Assembly (NCBI GenBank): GCA_023426225.1
Contig: JAFABD010000170.1
Location: forward strand, 1-6,202
Reading direction: 5' to 3'
Source of the DNA: Pseudomonadota bacterium
GTDB taxonomy: Bacteria > Pseudomonadota > Alphaproteobacteria > Sphingomonadales > Sphingomonadaceae
DNA length: 6,202 bases
The notes below the pieces were generated by a model that saw only the letters and a program-made list of their open reading frames with translations, had not been told where the DNA came from and ran no database searches. The translations under genes were made by a program, and so were the position numbers. Within the stretch, counting starts at the first letter, position 1, and every line of letters starts with the position of its first letter. Shown in pieces: positions 1 through 5,815 of this stretch.

Positions 1-558
1 GCCGTCGGGCGCGCCGGGCCAGTCGATGCGCGTGTCGGCGCCGCCGCCCGGCCGCTCGACCGTGACCATGCCGTCGCTTTCGATCGCCTCGCCCTCATGC
101 TCGCCGGGCCCCTCGCCCCAGCGGATCGCGAGATCGAGATTGGCCTCGGTGAAGTCGATGACGTCGTCGGCGGCGACGAGCACGAAACGCAGGTCGCCGT
201 CGGCCGCCGCGATTTCGGACAGGCGCGGCATCAGCCACTTGGTCGTGAGGTCGCGCGGGGCGGCGATCGTCAGCGACTTGGACGATTGCCCCGCCTGGAT
301 CGCGCGGACCGATTCCTCGAACTGAAGAAAGCCGGCACGCAGCGCGGCGAGGCCAGATTCGGCCTCGGGCGTGAGTTCGAGCCCCTTGGTCGTGCGGCGG
401 AACAGCACGACGCCGAGCGTATCCTCGAGCGCGCGGATCTGTTGCCCGACCGCGGCAGGGGTGACCGCCAGTTCGTCGGCGGCGCGCGTGAACGACAGGT
501 GGCGCGCGGCGGCGTCGAGCACGCGCAGCCCGTTGAGGGGAAGGTGCGTGCGCTTCAC
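1..558 (-). CDS. LysR-family transcriptional regulator, GcvA-like (C-terminus cut off by window edge)
   Basis: DNA-binding regulator of the LysR type, probably cytoplasmic and dimeric or tetrameric, with an unknown effector. Translating the minus strand from the GTG at 556-558 gives 186 codons, open to the window edge. Residues 8-64 form the winged helix-turn-helix: LNGLRVLDAAARHLSFTRAA begins it, the recognition helix lies around 33-42 (TPAAVGQQIR), and the wing follows with LFRRTTKG and LTPE. A linker helix spans about 65-90. The effector-binding domain starts near residue 95 (SLTIAAP), with WLMPRL and later LDLAIRWGEG, wording typical of the GcvA-like branch. Family length is about 300, so roughly 110 residues are missing. 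The GTG is favoured because the apaG stop lies in the same frame two codons upstream, the LysR domain begins at once, and a GGA lies 7 bases before it. Family is sure; target genes are unknown. Confidence 0.9.
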   Translation of the reverse strand, partial: MKRTHLPLNGLRVLDAAARHLSFTRAADELAVTPAAVGQQIRALEDTLGVVLFRRTTKGLELTPEAESGLAALRAGFLQFEESVRAIQAGQSSKSLTIAAPRDLTTKWLMPRLSEIAAADGDLRFVLVAADDVIDFTEANLDLAIRWGEGPGEHEGEAIESDGMVTVERPGGGADTRIDWPGAPDG

Positions 559-561
559 CGG

Positions 562-966
562 CTATTCCGCGACGGCCGGAGCGACGAGCGCGAAGCGGGG
601 GATGGTGACGTCGAACGCGACGCCGTCGTCGGCGATCATGTGGTAGCTGCCCTCCATCGCCCCGGTCGGCGTCGAGAGCGGGCAGCCCGAGACATAGTCG
701 AAGCTGGTGCCGGGCGCGATCATCGGCTGTTCGCCGACGACGCCCTCCCCCTCGACCGTGTGGCGCACGCCGCGCCCGTCGGTAATCTGCCAATGACGGG
801 TGAGGAGCTGGACGGCGCGATCGCCCGCATTCTCGATGCGGATGTGATAGGCCCAGAACCAGCGGCCGCGCTGCGGCTCGGACTGTTCGGGCAGGTACGA
901 GGCAGAGACGCGCACGACGACGCCCTGCGTCACGGCCTCGTCGGAAAACAGCGCCTTGATCGTCAT
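562..966 (-). CDS. apaG: ApaG family protein (DUF525)
   Basis: Small protein with a fibronectin-III-like beta-sandwich fold. It is often labelled a Co2+/Mg2+ efflux protein from enterobacterial genetics, but its biochemical role is not settled and no transport segment is present. The 134 residues match the family's usual length of about 125-135. Visible family motifs are FWAYHIRIEN at 37-46, LLTRHWQITDGRG at 54-66, VVGEQPMIAPG at 76-86, and YVSGCPLSTPTGAMEGSY at 91-108, the last being the family hallmark. No signal peptide or membrane span is seen. The ATG overlaps the metZ stop (ATGA, 4 bases), and a GGTGAG stretch inside the metZ end can act as ribosome site, so translation is probably coupled to metZ. 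The following LysR-type gene starts 3 bases after its TAG stop. Identity is sure; function is family-level only. Confidence 0.95.
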   Translation of the reverse strand: MTIKALFSDEAVTQGVVVRVSASYLPEQSEPQRGRWFWAYHIRIENAGDRAVQLLTRHWQITDGRGVRHTVEGEGVVGEQPMIAPGTSFDYVSGCPLSTPTGAMEGSYHMIADDGVAFDVTIPRFALVAPAVAE

Positions 967-2171
967 AGGCTCACCCTGCGCAATGCCTGGTCGAGATCGG
1001 CGATGACGTCGTCGGGATCCTCGAGCCCGACATTGAGCCGCAGCATCCCCTCGGTCACGCCCATCTCGATCCGCTTATCCTCGGCCACCCCGGCATGGGT
1101 GGTTGAGGCCGGATGCGTCATCAGCGACCGCGAATCGCCGATGTTGTTCGAAATGTCGACCAGTTCGAGGCCGTTGAGCAAGCCATGCGCCTGCGCCCGG
1201 CCGCCATCGAGGACGAACGAGAAGATCGGCCCCGCCATCACCATCTGGCGCGCGGCGATCGCGTGCTGCGGATGGCTTTCGAGCCCCGGATAGAGCACCT
1301 GCGGCACGCGGCCTTCGAGGAAGCGGGCGACGCGCAACGCATTCTCGCTCTGGCGACGCGCGCGCAGGTCGAGCGTTTCGAGCCCCTTGAGCACCAGCCA
1401 GGCGTTGAACGGGCTGAGCGTCGGGCCGGTGTTGCGCGTGAAGGGAAGGAGTTCGTTGTTGATGAAGTCGGCGCTGCCGGCGACGGCGCCGGCGAGCACG
1501 CGCCCCTGCCCGTCCATCAGCTTGGTGGCCGAATAGGCGACGATGTCGGCACCGAAATCGAGCGGGCGCTGGAGCGCCGGCGTCGCAAAGGCATTGTCGA
1601 CGACGGTGCGGATGCCGTGTTCGCGCGCGATGTCGCACACCGCGGCCAGATCGACGACGTCCATCGTCGGATTGGCGGGCGTTTCGAAGAAGAACAGCCG
1701 CGTGTTCGGCCGGATCGCATCGCGGAACTGCTGCGGATCGCGCGCATCGACGATCGTCGCCTGGATGCCGAAGCGGGGCAGCAGCGTGTCGGTCAGCCAG
1801 CGGCACGAACCGAACGCCGCGCGGCCGGCGACGAGATGATCGCCCTGCGAGAGCTGGCACATGAGCGCCGCAGTCATCGCCGCCATGCCCGAGGCCATGG
1901 TGCGCGTCTCTTCCGCGCCCTCGAGCAGCGAGATGCGCTTTTCGAGCATTTCGACGGTGGGGTTCTGGAGGCGCGAATAGGTCATCCCCTCCGCCTCGCC
2001 CGCGAAACGCGCCGCGACTTCCTCGGCGCTGTCGTAGCAATAGCCCGAGGTGAGGAAGAGCGCTTCGCTGGTCTCACCGAATTCGGTCCGTGCGGTGCCG
2101 CCCCGCACGGCCTGGGTCGCGGGTTTCCACTGGCGCGTGATGCGCTCGTCCTGTCCAGTACGCCGTTTCAT
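963..2171 (-). CDS. metZ: O-succinylhomoserine sulfhydrylase
   Basis: PLP enzyme of the Cys/Met metabolism family (fold type I). It makes L-homocysteine from O-succinyl-L-homoserine and sulfide, the direct sulfhydrylation step of cytoplasmic methionine synthesis. The 402 residues are a full family length. Visible sites: YSR at 65-67 (cofactor phosphate contact from the partner subunit), SGM at 94-96 (phosphate loop), D192 in VDNAFATP (pyridine nitrogen), the Schiff-base lysine K217 in YSATKLMDGQGR, SLMTHPAS at 349-356, and R378 in LRLNVGLED (substrate carboxylate). The FGS at 120-122, with phenylalanine where cystathionine enzymes have the stacking tyrosine, together with RLQNPTV and GRVLAG, points to MetZ rather than MetB or MetC; an O-acetylhomoserine substrate is less likely. 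The ATG start fits homologues, which begin MKxRTGQD, although no strong ribosome site precedes it. It heads the metZ-apaG-lysR unit and is divergent from the PMT-type gene. Confidence 0.94.
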   Translation of the reverse strand: MKRRTGQDERITRQWKPATQAVRGGTARTEFGETSEALFLTSGYCYDSAEEVAARFAGEAEGMTYSRLQNPTVEMLEKRISLLEGAEETRTMASGMAAMTAALMCQLSQGDHLVAGRAAFGSCRWLTDTLLPRFGIQATIVDARDPQQFRDAIRPNTRLFFFETPANPTMDVVDLAAVCDIAREHGIRTVVDNAFATPALQRPLDFGADIVAYSATKLMDGQGRVLAGAVAGSADFINNELLPFTRNTGPTLSPFNAWLVLKGLETLDLRARRQSENALRVARFLEGRVPQVLYPGLESHPQHAIAARQMVMAGPIFSFVLDGGRAQAHGLLNGLELVDISNNIGDSRSLMTHPASTTHAGVAEDKRIEMGVTEGMLRLNVGLEDPDDVIADLDQALRRVSL

Positions 2172-2255
2172 GCGGGCTGCTTTGCAGGCCGCGCGGCCCC
2201 CGCGTCAACCAAGTCCGGCATGACGGCCGAGAAATGATCGTCTAGGGCTGGGACC
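2172..2255. promoter_or_regulatory. Divergent intergenic region between metZ and the PMT-type gene
   Basis: These 84 bases must hold the 5' ends of both the metZ unit (minus) and the PMT-type gene (plus). Three symmetric elements are visible: a perfect 12-base palindrome at 2187-2198 (ggccgcgcggcc), a CGTCA/TGACG inverted repeat at 2203-2207 and 2221-2225 with a 13-base spacer, and a small CTGC-TTT-GCAG hairpin just before metZ. On the minus strand a TTGACG at 2203-2208 resembles a -35 box, but no convincing -10 box follows. An AGGG at 2244-2247 is a plausible ribosome site for the plus-strand gene. I could not match it to a SAM-II or SAM/SAH riboswitch by eye. The role as a promoter region is inferred from gene layout. 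Confidence 0.5.
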
Positions 2256-3554
2256 ATGATCGCGCGCCTGAAAGCCCTGAACGACCGCCCGCGGCTGGTG
2301 GCGTTGCTGATGGCGTTCGCCGCGCTGGTGCTGTTCGCGGTGCATCTCGACCGGCCGGGCAAGCTGATGTTCGACGAGGTGCATTACGTCCCGGCGGCGC
2401 GCGCGCTGCTGACGCTGGAGGGGCCGCGCAACATCGAGCACCCGCTGGTCGGCAAGGCGATGATCGCGGCGGGAATGGCGCTTTTCGGCGACAATCCCGT
2501 CGGTTGGCGGGCCGCGGCGGTGCTGGCCGGCGCAGCGAGCGTCGCCGGCGTGTTCGCGCTCGCCTGGCTGCTGACCGGACGGATGCGCGAGAGCGTGATC
2601 GCCGGGTTGCTCGCGATGCTCAACCAGACGCTGTTCGTCCAGGCACGGACGGGGATGCTCGACGTGTTCCTGGGCGCGTTGCTCGTCTGGGCGATCGTGC
2701 TGCTGCTCGCGGCGATGCGAGCCCCGCCGGGCAAGGTCGCCGCGCGCTGGATCGGCGGCGCGGCGCTGATGGGACTGGCGGTCGGCGTCAAATGGGCAGC
2801 GCTGCCCTATCTGGCGGCCGCCGGGCTGGTCTTCGTGCTCGTCCGCATGGCAGACGCGCGGGCGGCGCGGCGCGGCATCGCCGGGGTGCTGGCGCGAACG
2901 GGCCAGCCGCATTGGCCCGGACTGGCGACGATCCCGGCGCTGGTCCTGCTCGGCGGGGTGGCGGCCGCCGCCTATTTCGCCAGCTTTGCCCCCGCCTTTT
3001 TCTATGCGCGCGATCCCCTGACGCTCGGCGGGCTGATCCCGCTCCAGGGCGAGATGTACGCATTGCAGACGCAGCGGCTGCCGCCGCACAATTACCAGTC
3101 GAGCTGGTGGAGCTGGCCGCTGATGCTGCGGCCGATCTGGTTCTTCTATGAACCCGATGCCGGGGTGCAGCGCGGCGTGCTGCTGCTCGGCAACCCGGCG
3201 GTGATGTGGGGCGGGCTGGTCGCCGTGGCCGAATGCCTGATGCTGGGCCTGCGCGGGCGCGACCGGCCGGCGCTGGCGATCGGGCTGCTATGGGTGTTTT
3301 CGGTCGCGATCTTTGCGATCATCCCCAAGTCGCTGGGATTCTATTACTATTACCACGCATCGGGACTGTTCCTGTGCGTCGCGCTGGCGGTCGCCTTTGC
3401 GCGCCGGCCACAGGCGCGGGCCAGGGGATGGGACGAATGGTTCGTCTTTGCCGCGCTGATGCTGTTCGTCTATTTCTACCCGATCCTCGCGGCGTCGCCG
3501 CTGCCCGATGCGGGCGCCTTTGCCCGCTGGACCTGGTTTCCGGGCTGGCGCTGA
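2256..3554 (+). CDS. Polytopic membrane glycosyltransferase, PMT/GT39 type (phospholipid carrier-dependent)
   Basis: Integral membrane glycosyltransferase (GT-C fold) expected to move a sugar from a polyprenyl-phosphate donor to an acceptor at the outer face of the inner membrane. The 432 residues show about ten hydrophobic spans, among them 13-30, 86-107, 136-153, 223-245, 313-333, 339-356, 366-381 and 396-414. PMT marks are the acidic pair D40-E41 in LMFDEVHYV at the first periplasmic loop, EHPLVGK at 61-67 (the usual second proline of HPPLGK is leucine here), QARTGMLD at 129-136, GVKW at 177-180, and YQSSWWSWPLMLRPIWFFYE at 280-299, characteristic of the PMT C-terminal membrane domain. No MIR domain is present, as usual in bacteria. 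The ATG has AGGG 8 bases upstream. It converges on a GT2-GtrA gene that could supply its donor. Protein O-mannosylation is possible, but sugar and acceptor are unproven; a lipid or polysaccharide acceptor is the alternative. Confidence 0.86.
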   Translation: MIARLKALNDRPRLVALLMAFAALVLFAVHLDRPGKLMFDEVHYVPAARALLTLEGPRNIEHPLVGKAMIAAGMALFGDNPVGWRAAAVLAGAASVAGVFALAWLLTGRMRESVIAGLLAMLNQTLFVQARTGMLDVFLGALLVWAIVLLLAAMRAPPGKVAARWIGGAALMGLAVGVKWAALPYLAAAGLVFVLVRMADARAARRGIAGVLARTGQPHWPGLATIPALVLLGGVAAAAYFASFAPAFFYARDPLTLGGLIPLQGEMYALQTQRLPPHNYQSSWWSWPLMLRPIWFFYEPDAGVQRGVLLLGNPAVMWGGLVAVAECLMLGLRGRDRPALAIGLLWVFSVAIFAIIPKSLGFYYYYHASGLFLCVALAVAFARRPQARARGWDEWFVFAALMLFVYFYPILAASPLPDAGAFARWTWFPGWR

Positions 3555-3561
3555 ACGCACC

Positions 3562-3584
3562 TGCCCGGAACAGGCGGCCGGGCA
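3562..3584. terminator. Possible bidirectional transcription terminator hairpin between convergent genes
   Basis: A perfect 7-base inverted repeat (TGCCCGG at 3562-3568, CCGGGCA at 3578-3584) with a 9-base loop sits inside the 38-base gap between the two converging stop codons. Position and GC-rich stem fit a shared terminator. No T-tract follows on either strand, so it is not a canonical intrinsic terminator; in GC-rich DNA such a repeat could also arise by chance. Confidence 0.4.
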
Positions 3585-3592
3585 CGCGCGGC

Positions 3593-4696
3593 CTAGTAGC
3601 GGCCCCAGGTGAAGCGCGACGACAGGGCATAGTTCCACACCGCCGCGACCGCGATCCCCGCCAGCGCCGACAGCCGCCAGTCGCCGTGCTGGACATTGTG
3701 GAGGAACGCCGCGACGCCGACATTCGCGACCGCCCCGACCGAACAGACGAGGCAGAAGCTCAGCCAGCCGGCGAGGAGCGGCCCGACCCCGCGCAACCGC
3801 CGCTCGCGATAGGTGAGCGCGTTGTTGAGGAAGAAGTTGAACGTCATCGCTACCGCCGTCGCGGCGACCGTGGCGGTGAAGAAATCGACCCCGCCGGGCA
3901 CGAACAGCAGCAGCAGCACGAGGAAATGCACCGCAGCGCCGAGCGCACCGATGATCGAGAACATCGCGAAACGCACCGGCACGATGTTGCCGAACATCCG
4001 GTCGTAGAGCGCGATCAGATATTCCATCGCGACGACGTAATCGAGCTTGCTTTCGCCCTCGGTCCGCACGCGGAAGACATAGGGCAGCTCGACGAAGCGC
4101 AGCGGACGCGGCGAGGCGGTCATGATGTCGAGCAGGATCTTGAAGCCGATCCCCGACAGCGTGGGCACCAGCGCGCGCACGATGTCGGTACGGACCATGA
4201 AGAAGCCGCTCATCGGATCGGACAGATCGGCCTTGAGCACGCGGCGCGACAGCCGGGTGGCGAGCGCCGACTTGGCGACGCGTTCATGGTCCCAGTCGCC
4301 GGTGCCGCCGCCCTCGACGAAGCGCGAGCCGACGACGAGATCGAGCCCGGCATCGGCCTGGAGCGCGTCGAGCATTCGCGGGAGCAGGCGTTCGTCATGC
4401 TGAAGATCGCCGTCGATCACCGCCACGAGCGGCGCAGCGGTGGCGCACATCCCCTCGATGCACGCGGTCGACAGGCCGCGGCGCCCGATCCGCTGGATCA
4501 CCCGCACGCGGGGATCGCCCCGCCCGATCGCGCGCGCCACGTCGGCGGTGCCGTCCGGGCTGTTGTCGTCGACGACGATCACTTCCCAGTTGCGGCCCGC
4601 CAGCGCAGCATCGATCCGATCGATGAGGACGGGGAGATTGGCCTTTTCGTTGAAGGTCGGGATGATGACCGCGACCTCGAGCAGTTCAGGTGTCAC
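3593..4696 (-). CDS. GT2 polyprenyl-phosphate glycosyltransferase (DPM1-like) fused to GtrA membrane domain
   Basis: Predicted to attach a sugar (mannose or another hexose) from a nucleotide sugar to a polyprenyl phosphate on the cytoplasmic face, giving a lipid-linked donor. The product has 367 residues. Residues 7-230 are the GT2 catalytic domain: VAVIIPTFNEKANL at 8-21, VVDDNSPDGT at 41-50 (nucleotide binding), DGDLQHD at 95-101 (DxD metal site), DPMSGFFMVR at 160-169 and RTEGESKLD at 211-219, all of DPM1 type. Residues 241-367 are a GtrA domain with four spans near 244-265, 272-292, 305-325 and 341-360 and signatures NFFLNNALTYRERR and WNYALSSRFTW; GtrA proteins are linked to moving lipid-linked sugars across the membrane. 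The GTG at 4694-4696 is chosen because the GT2 domain starts there, AGG lies 7 bases upstream, and it overlaps the leuB stop (GTGA). The open frame continues upstream to 5203, but only through leuB in the wrong frame. Confidence 0.9.
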   Translation of the reverse strand: MTPELLEVAVIIPTFNEKANLPVLIDRIDAALAGRNWEVIVVDDNSPDGTADVARAIGRGDPRVRVIQRIGRRGLSTACIEGMCATAAPLVAVIDGDLQHDERLLPRMLDALQADAGLDLVVGSRFVEGGGTGDWDHERVAKSALATRLSRRVLKADLSDPMSGFFMVRTDIVRALVPTLSGIGFKILLDIMTASPRPLRFVELPYVFRVRTEGESKLDYVVAMEYLIALYDRMFGNIVPVRFAMFSIIGALGAAVHFLVLLLLFVPGGVDFFTATVAATAVAMTFNFFLNNALTYRERRLRGVGPLLAGWLSFCLVCSVGAVANVGVAAFLHNVQHGDWRLSALAGIAVAAVWNYALSSRFTWGRY

Positions 4697-5745
4697 GCAA
4701 GCGCCTGTAGTACGGCATCCCCCATCGCGGAAGTGGAAAGGCCGCCGCCCAGGTCGGGCGTGCGCGCACCGCCGGCGATCGCGCGCGACACCGCCGCCTC
4801 GACGCGCGCGGCCGCGGCCTCGTTGCCGAGCGAATGGCGCAGCAGCATCGCCGCCGACAGGATCGCGGCGCACGGATTGGCCTTGCCCTGCCCGGCAATG
4901 TCGGGCGCGCTGCCGTGGATCGGCTCGTACATGCCGTTCGCGCCGCTGCCCGCGCTGAGCGAGGCCGAGGGCAGCATCCCGATCGACCCCGCGCACATGC
5001 TGGCCTGATCCGACAGGATGTCGCCGAACAGGTTGCCGGTGACGATCACGTCGAAGTCGGTCGGGCGGCGGACGAGCTGCATCGCGGCATTGTCGACATA
5101 CATGTGCGTCAGCGCGACATCGGGATAGTCGGTCGCGACCTCGTTGACGACGTCGCGCCAGAGCTGCGAGGTTTCGAGGACGTTGGCCTTGTCGACCGAA
5201 CACAGCTTGCGGCGGCGCTGGCGCGCCATGTCGAACGCGACGCGGGCGATGCGTTCGACCTCGGCCTCGTCATACGACATGACGTCATAGCCCTGGCGCA
5301 GCCCCTCGACCGTCTGGCGGCGGCCCTTTTCGCCGAAATAGACGTCGCCGGTGAGTTCGCGGACGATGACGATGTCGAGCCCCGCGACGATATCGGCACG
5401 GAGCGGCGAGGCGGCTTCGAGCGTCGGGAACAGCCGCGCAGGGCGGATATTGGCGAACAGGCCGAGTTCGCGGCGCAGCCCGAGCAGCGCGGCCTCAGGC
5501 CGCAGCCGGCGTTCGAGCGCATCGAACTGCGGACCGCCGATCGCGCCGAACAGCACGGCATCGGCACGCCGCGCGAGCGCGAGCGTGGCGTCGGGCAGCG
5601 GACGACCGGTGAGCAGATAGGCCGCGCCCCCGACGGGAGCCTCCTCGAACGTCAGATCGAGCGCCAGCGCCTCGAGCACGCGGCGGGCCTGGGCCGTCAC
5701 TTCGGGACCGATTCCGTCCCCGGGAAGAACTGCAATCAGCGGCAT
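4693..5745 (-). CDS. leuB: 3-isopropylmalate dehydrogenase
   Basis: Oxidatively decarboxylates (2R,3S)-3-isopropylmalate with NAD+ to 2-oxoisocaproate, the third dedicated step of leucine synthesis; cytoplasmic homodimer. The 350 residues match the family. Visible sites: LPGDGIGPEV at 7-16; substrate-binding R91 and R101 (LRRELGLFANIRP), R129 and Y136 (VRELTGDVYFGE); K186 in VDKANVL; metal-binding D218 (VDNAAMQL), D242 and D246 (GDILSD); and the dinucleotide loop EPIHGSAPDIAG at 274-285. The loop reads LTGDVYF where many relatives have LTGG, a conservative oddity. The ATG at 5743-5745 is preferred over an upstream TTG near 5823 because MPLIAVLPGDGIGPEV is the usual N-terminus and GAGGA lies 6 bases before it. 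It follows recO after 70 bases and overlaps the downstream GT2-GtrA gene by 4 bases. leuC and leuD are not in the window. Confidence 0.96.
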   Translation of the reverse strand: MPLIAVLPGDGIGPEVTAQARRVLEALALDLTFEEAPVGGAAYLLTGRPLPDATLALARRADAVLFGAIGGPQFDALERRLRPEAALLGLRRELGLFANIRPARLFPTLEAASPLRADIVAGLDIVIVRELTGDVYFGEKGRRQTVEGLRQGYDVMSYDEAEVERIARVAFDMARQRRRKLCSVDKANVLETSQLWRDVVNEVATDYPDVALTHMYVDNAAMQLVRRPTDFDVIVTGNLFGDILSDQASMCAGSIGMLPSASLSAGSGANGMYEPIHGSAPDIAGQGKANPCAAILSAAMLLRHSLGNEAAAARVEAAVSRAIAGGARTPDLGGGLSTSAMGDAVLQALA

Positions 5746-5751
5746 CAATCG

Positions 5752-5756
5752 TCCTC
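5752..5756 (-). promoter_or_regulatory. Ribosome binding site deciding the leuB start
   Basis: On the minus strand these bases read GAGGA, a strong Shine-Dalgarno match, 6 bases before the ATG at 5743-5745. They support this start over a 26-codon N-terminal extension whose translation (arginine- and alanine-rich) has no leuB homology. Confidence 0.75.
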
Positions 5757-5786
5757 GTTCGCAACCCCGCGCCCCAGCAGCGGACG

Positions 5787-5805
5787 CGGCGCACGCTTTG
5801 CGCCG
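5787..5805. terminator. Hairpin between recO and leuB, possible terminator or attenuator
   Basis: A perfect 7-base inverted repeat, CGGCGCA at 5787-5793 and TGCGCCG at 5799-5805, with a 5-base loop, lies in the 70-base gap 10 bases after the recO stop. It could end recO transcription, or lower read-through into leuB. No T-tract follows on the minus strand and no leader peptide rich in leucine codons is visible, so the classical leu attenuator is not supported. Confidence 0.4.
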
Positions 5806-5815
5806 GACGGCCGGA

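Noticed and set aside
97..1293. Long plus-strand open frame opposite the LysR-type, apaG and metZ genes
   Set aside because: It is antisense to three well-supported genes, its translation is rich in Arg, Gly, Asp and Glu without family motifs, and long antisense frames are expected at this GC content.
1113..2237. Long plus-strand open frame opposite metZ
   Set aside because: Antisense shadow of metZ; arginine- and glutamate-rich composition without recognisable domain.
2172..2255. SAM-II or SAM/SAH riboswitch ahead of metZ
   Set aside because: Such elements occur before methionine genes in alphaproteobacteria, but I could not match the conserved pseudoknot pieces by eye; a covariance-model search would decide.
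2205..3089. Minus-strand open frame opposite the PMT-type gene
   Set aside because: The translation is Arg-, Gln- and His-rich with no motif, while the plus strand encodes clear membrane spans and PMT motifs.
3206..5008. A 600-codon plus-strand open frame spanning the PMT end, GT2-GtrA and part of leuB
   Set aside because: It crosses three genes with clear catalytic motifs in other frames, and its charged, low-complexity translation is a GC-driven shadow.
4697..5203. N-terminal extension of the GT2-GtrA gene
   Set aside because: The frame is open, but it lies inside leuB and its translation is arginine-rich without homology; the GT2 fold starts right after the GTG at 4694-4696.
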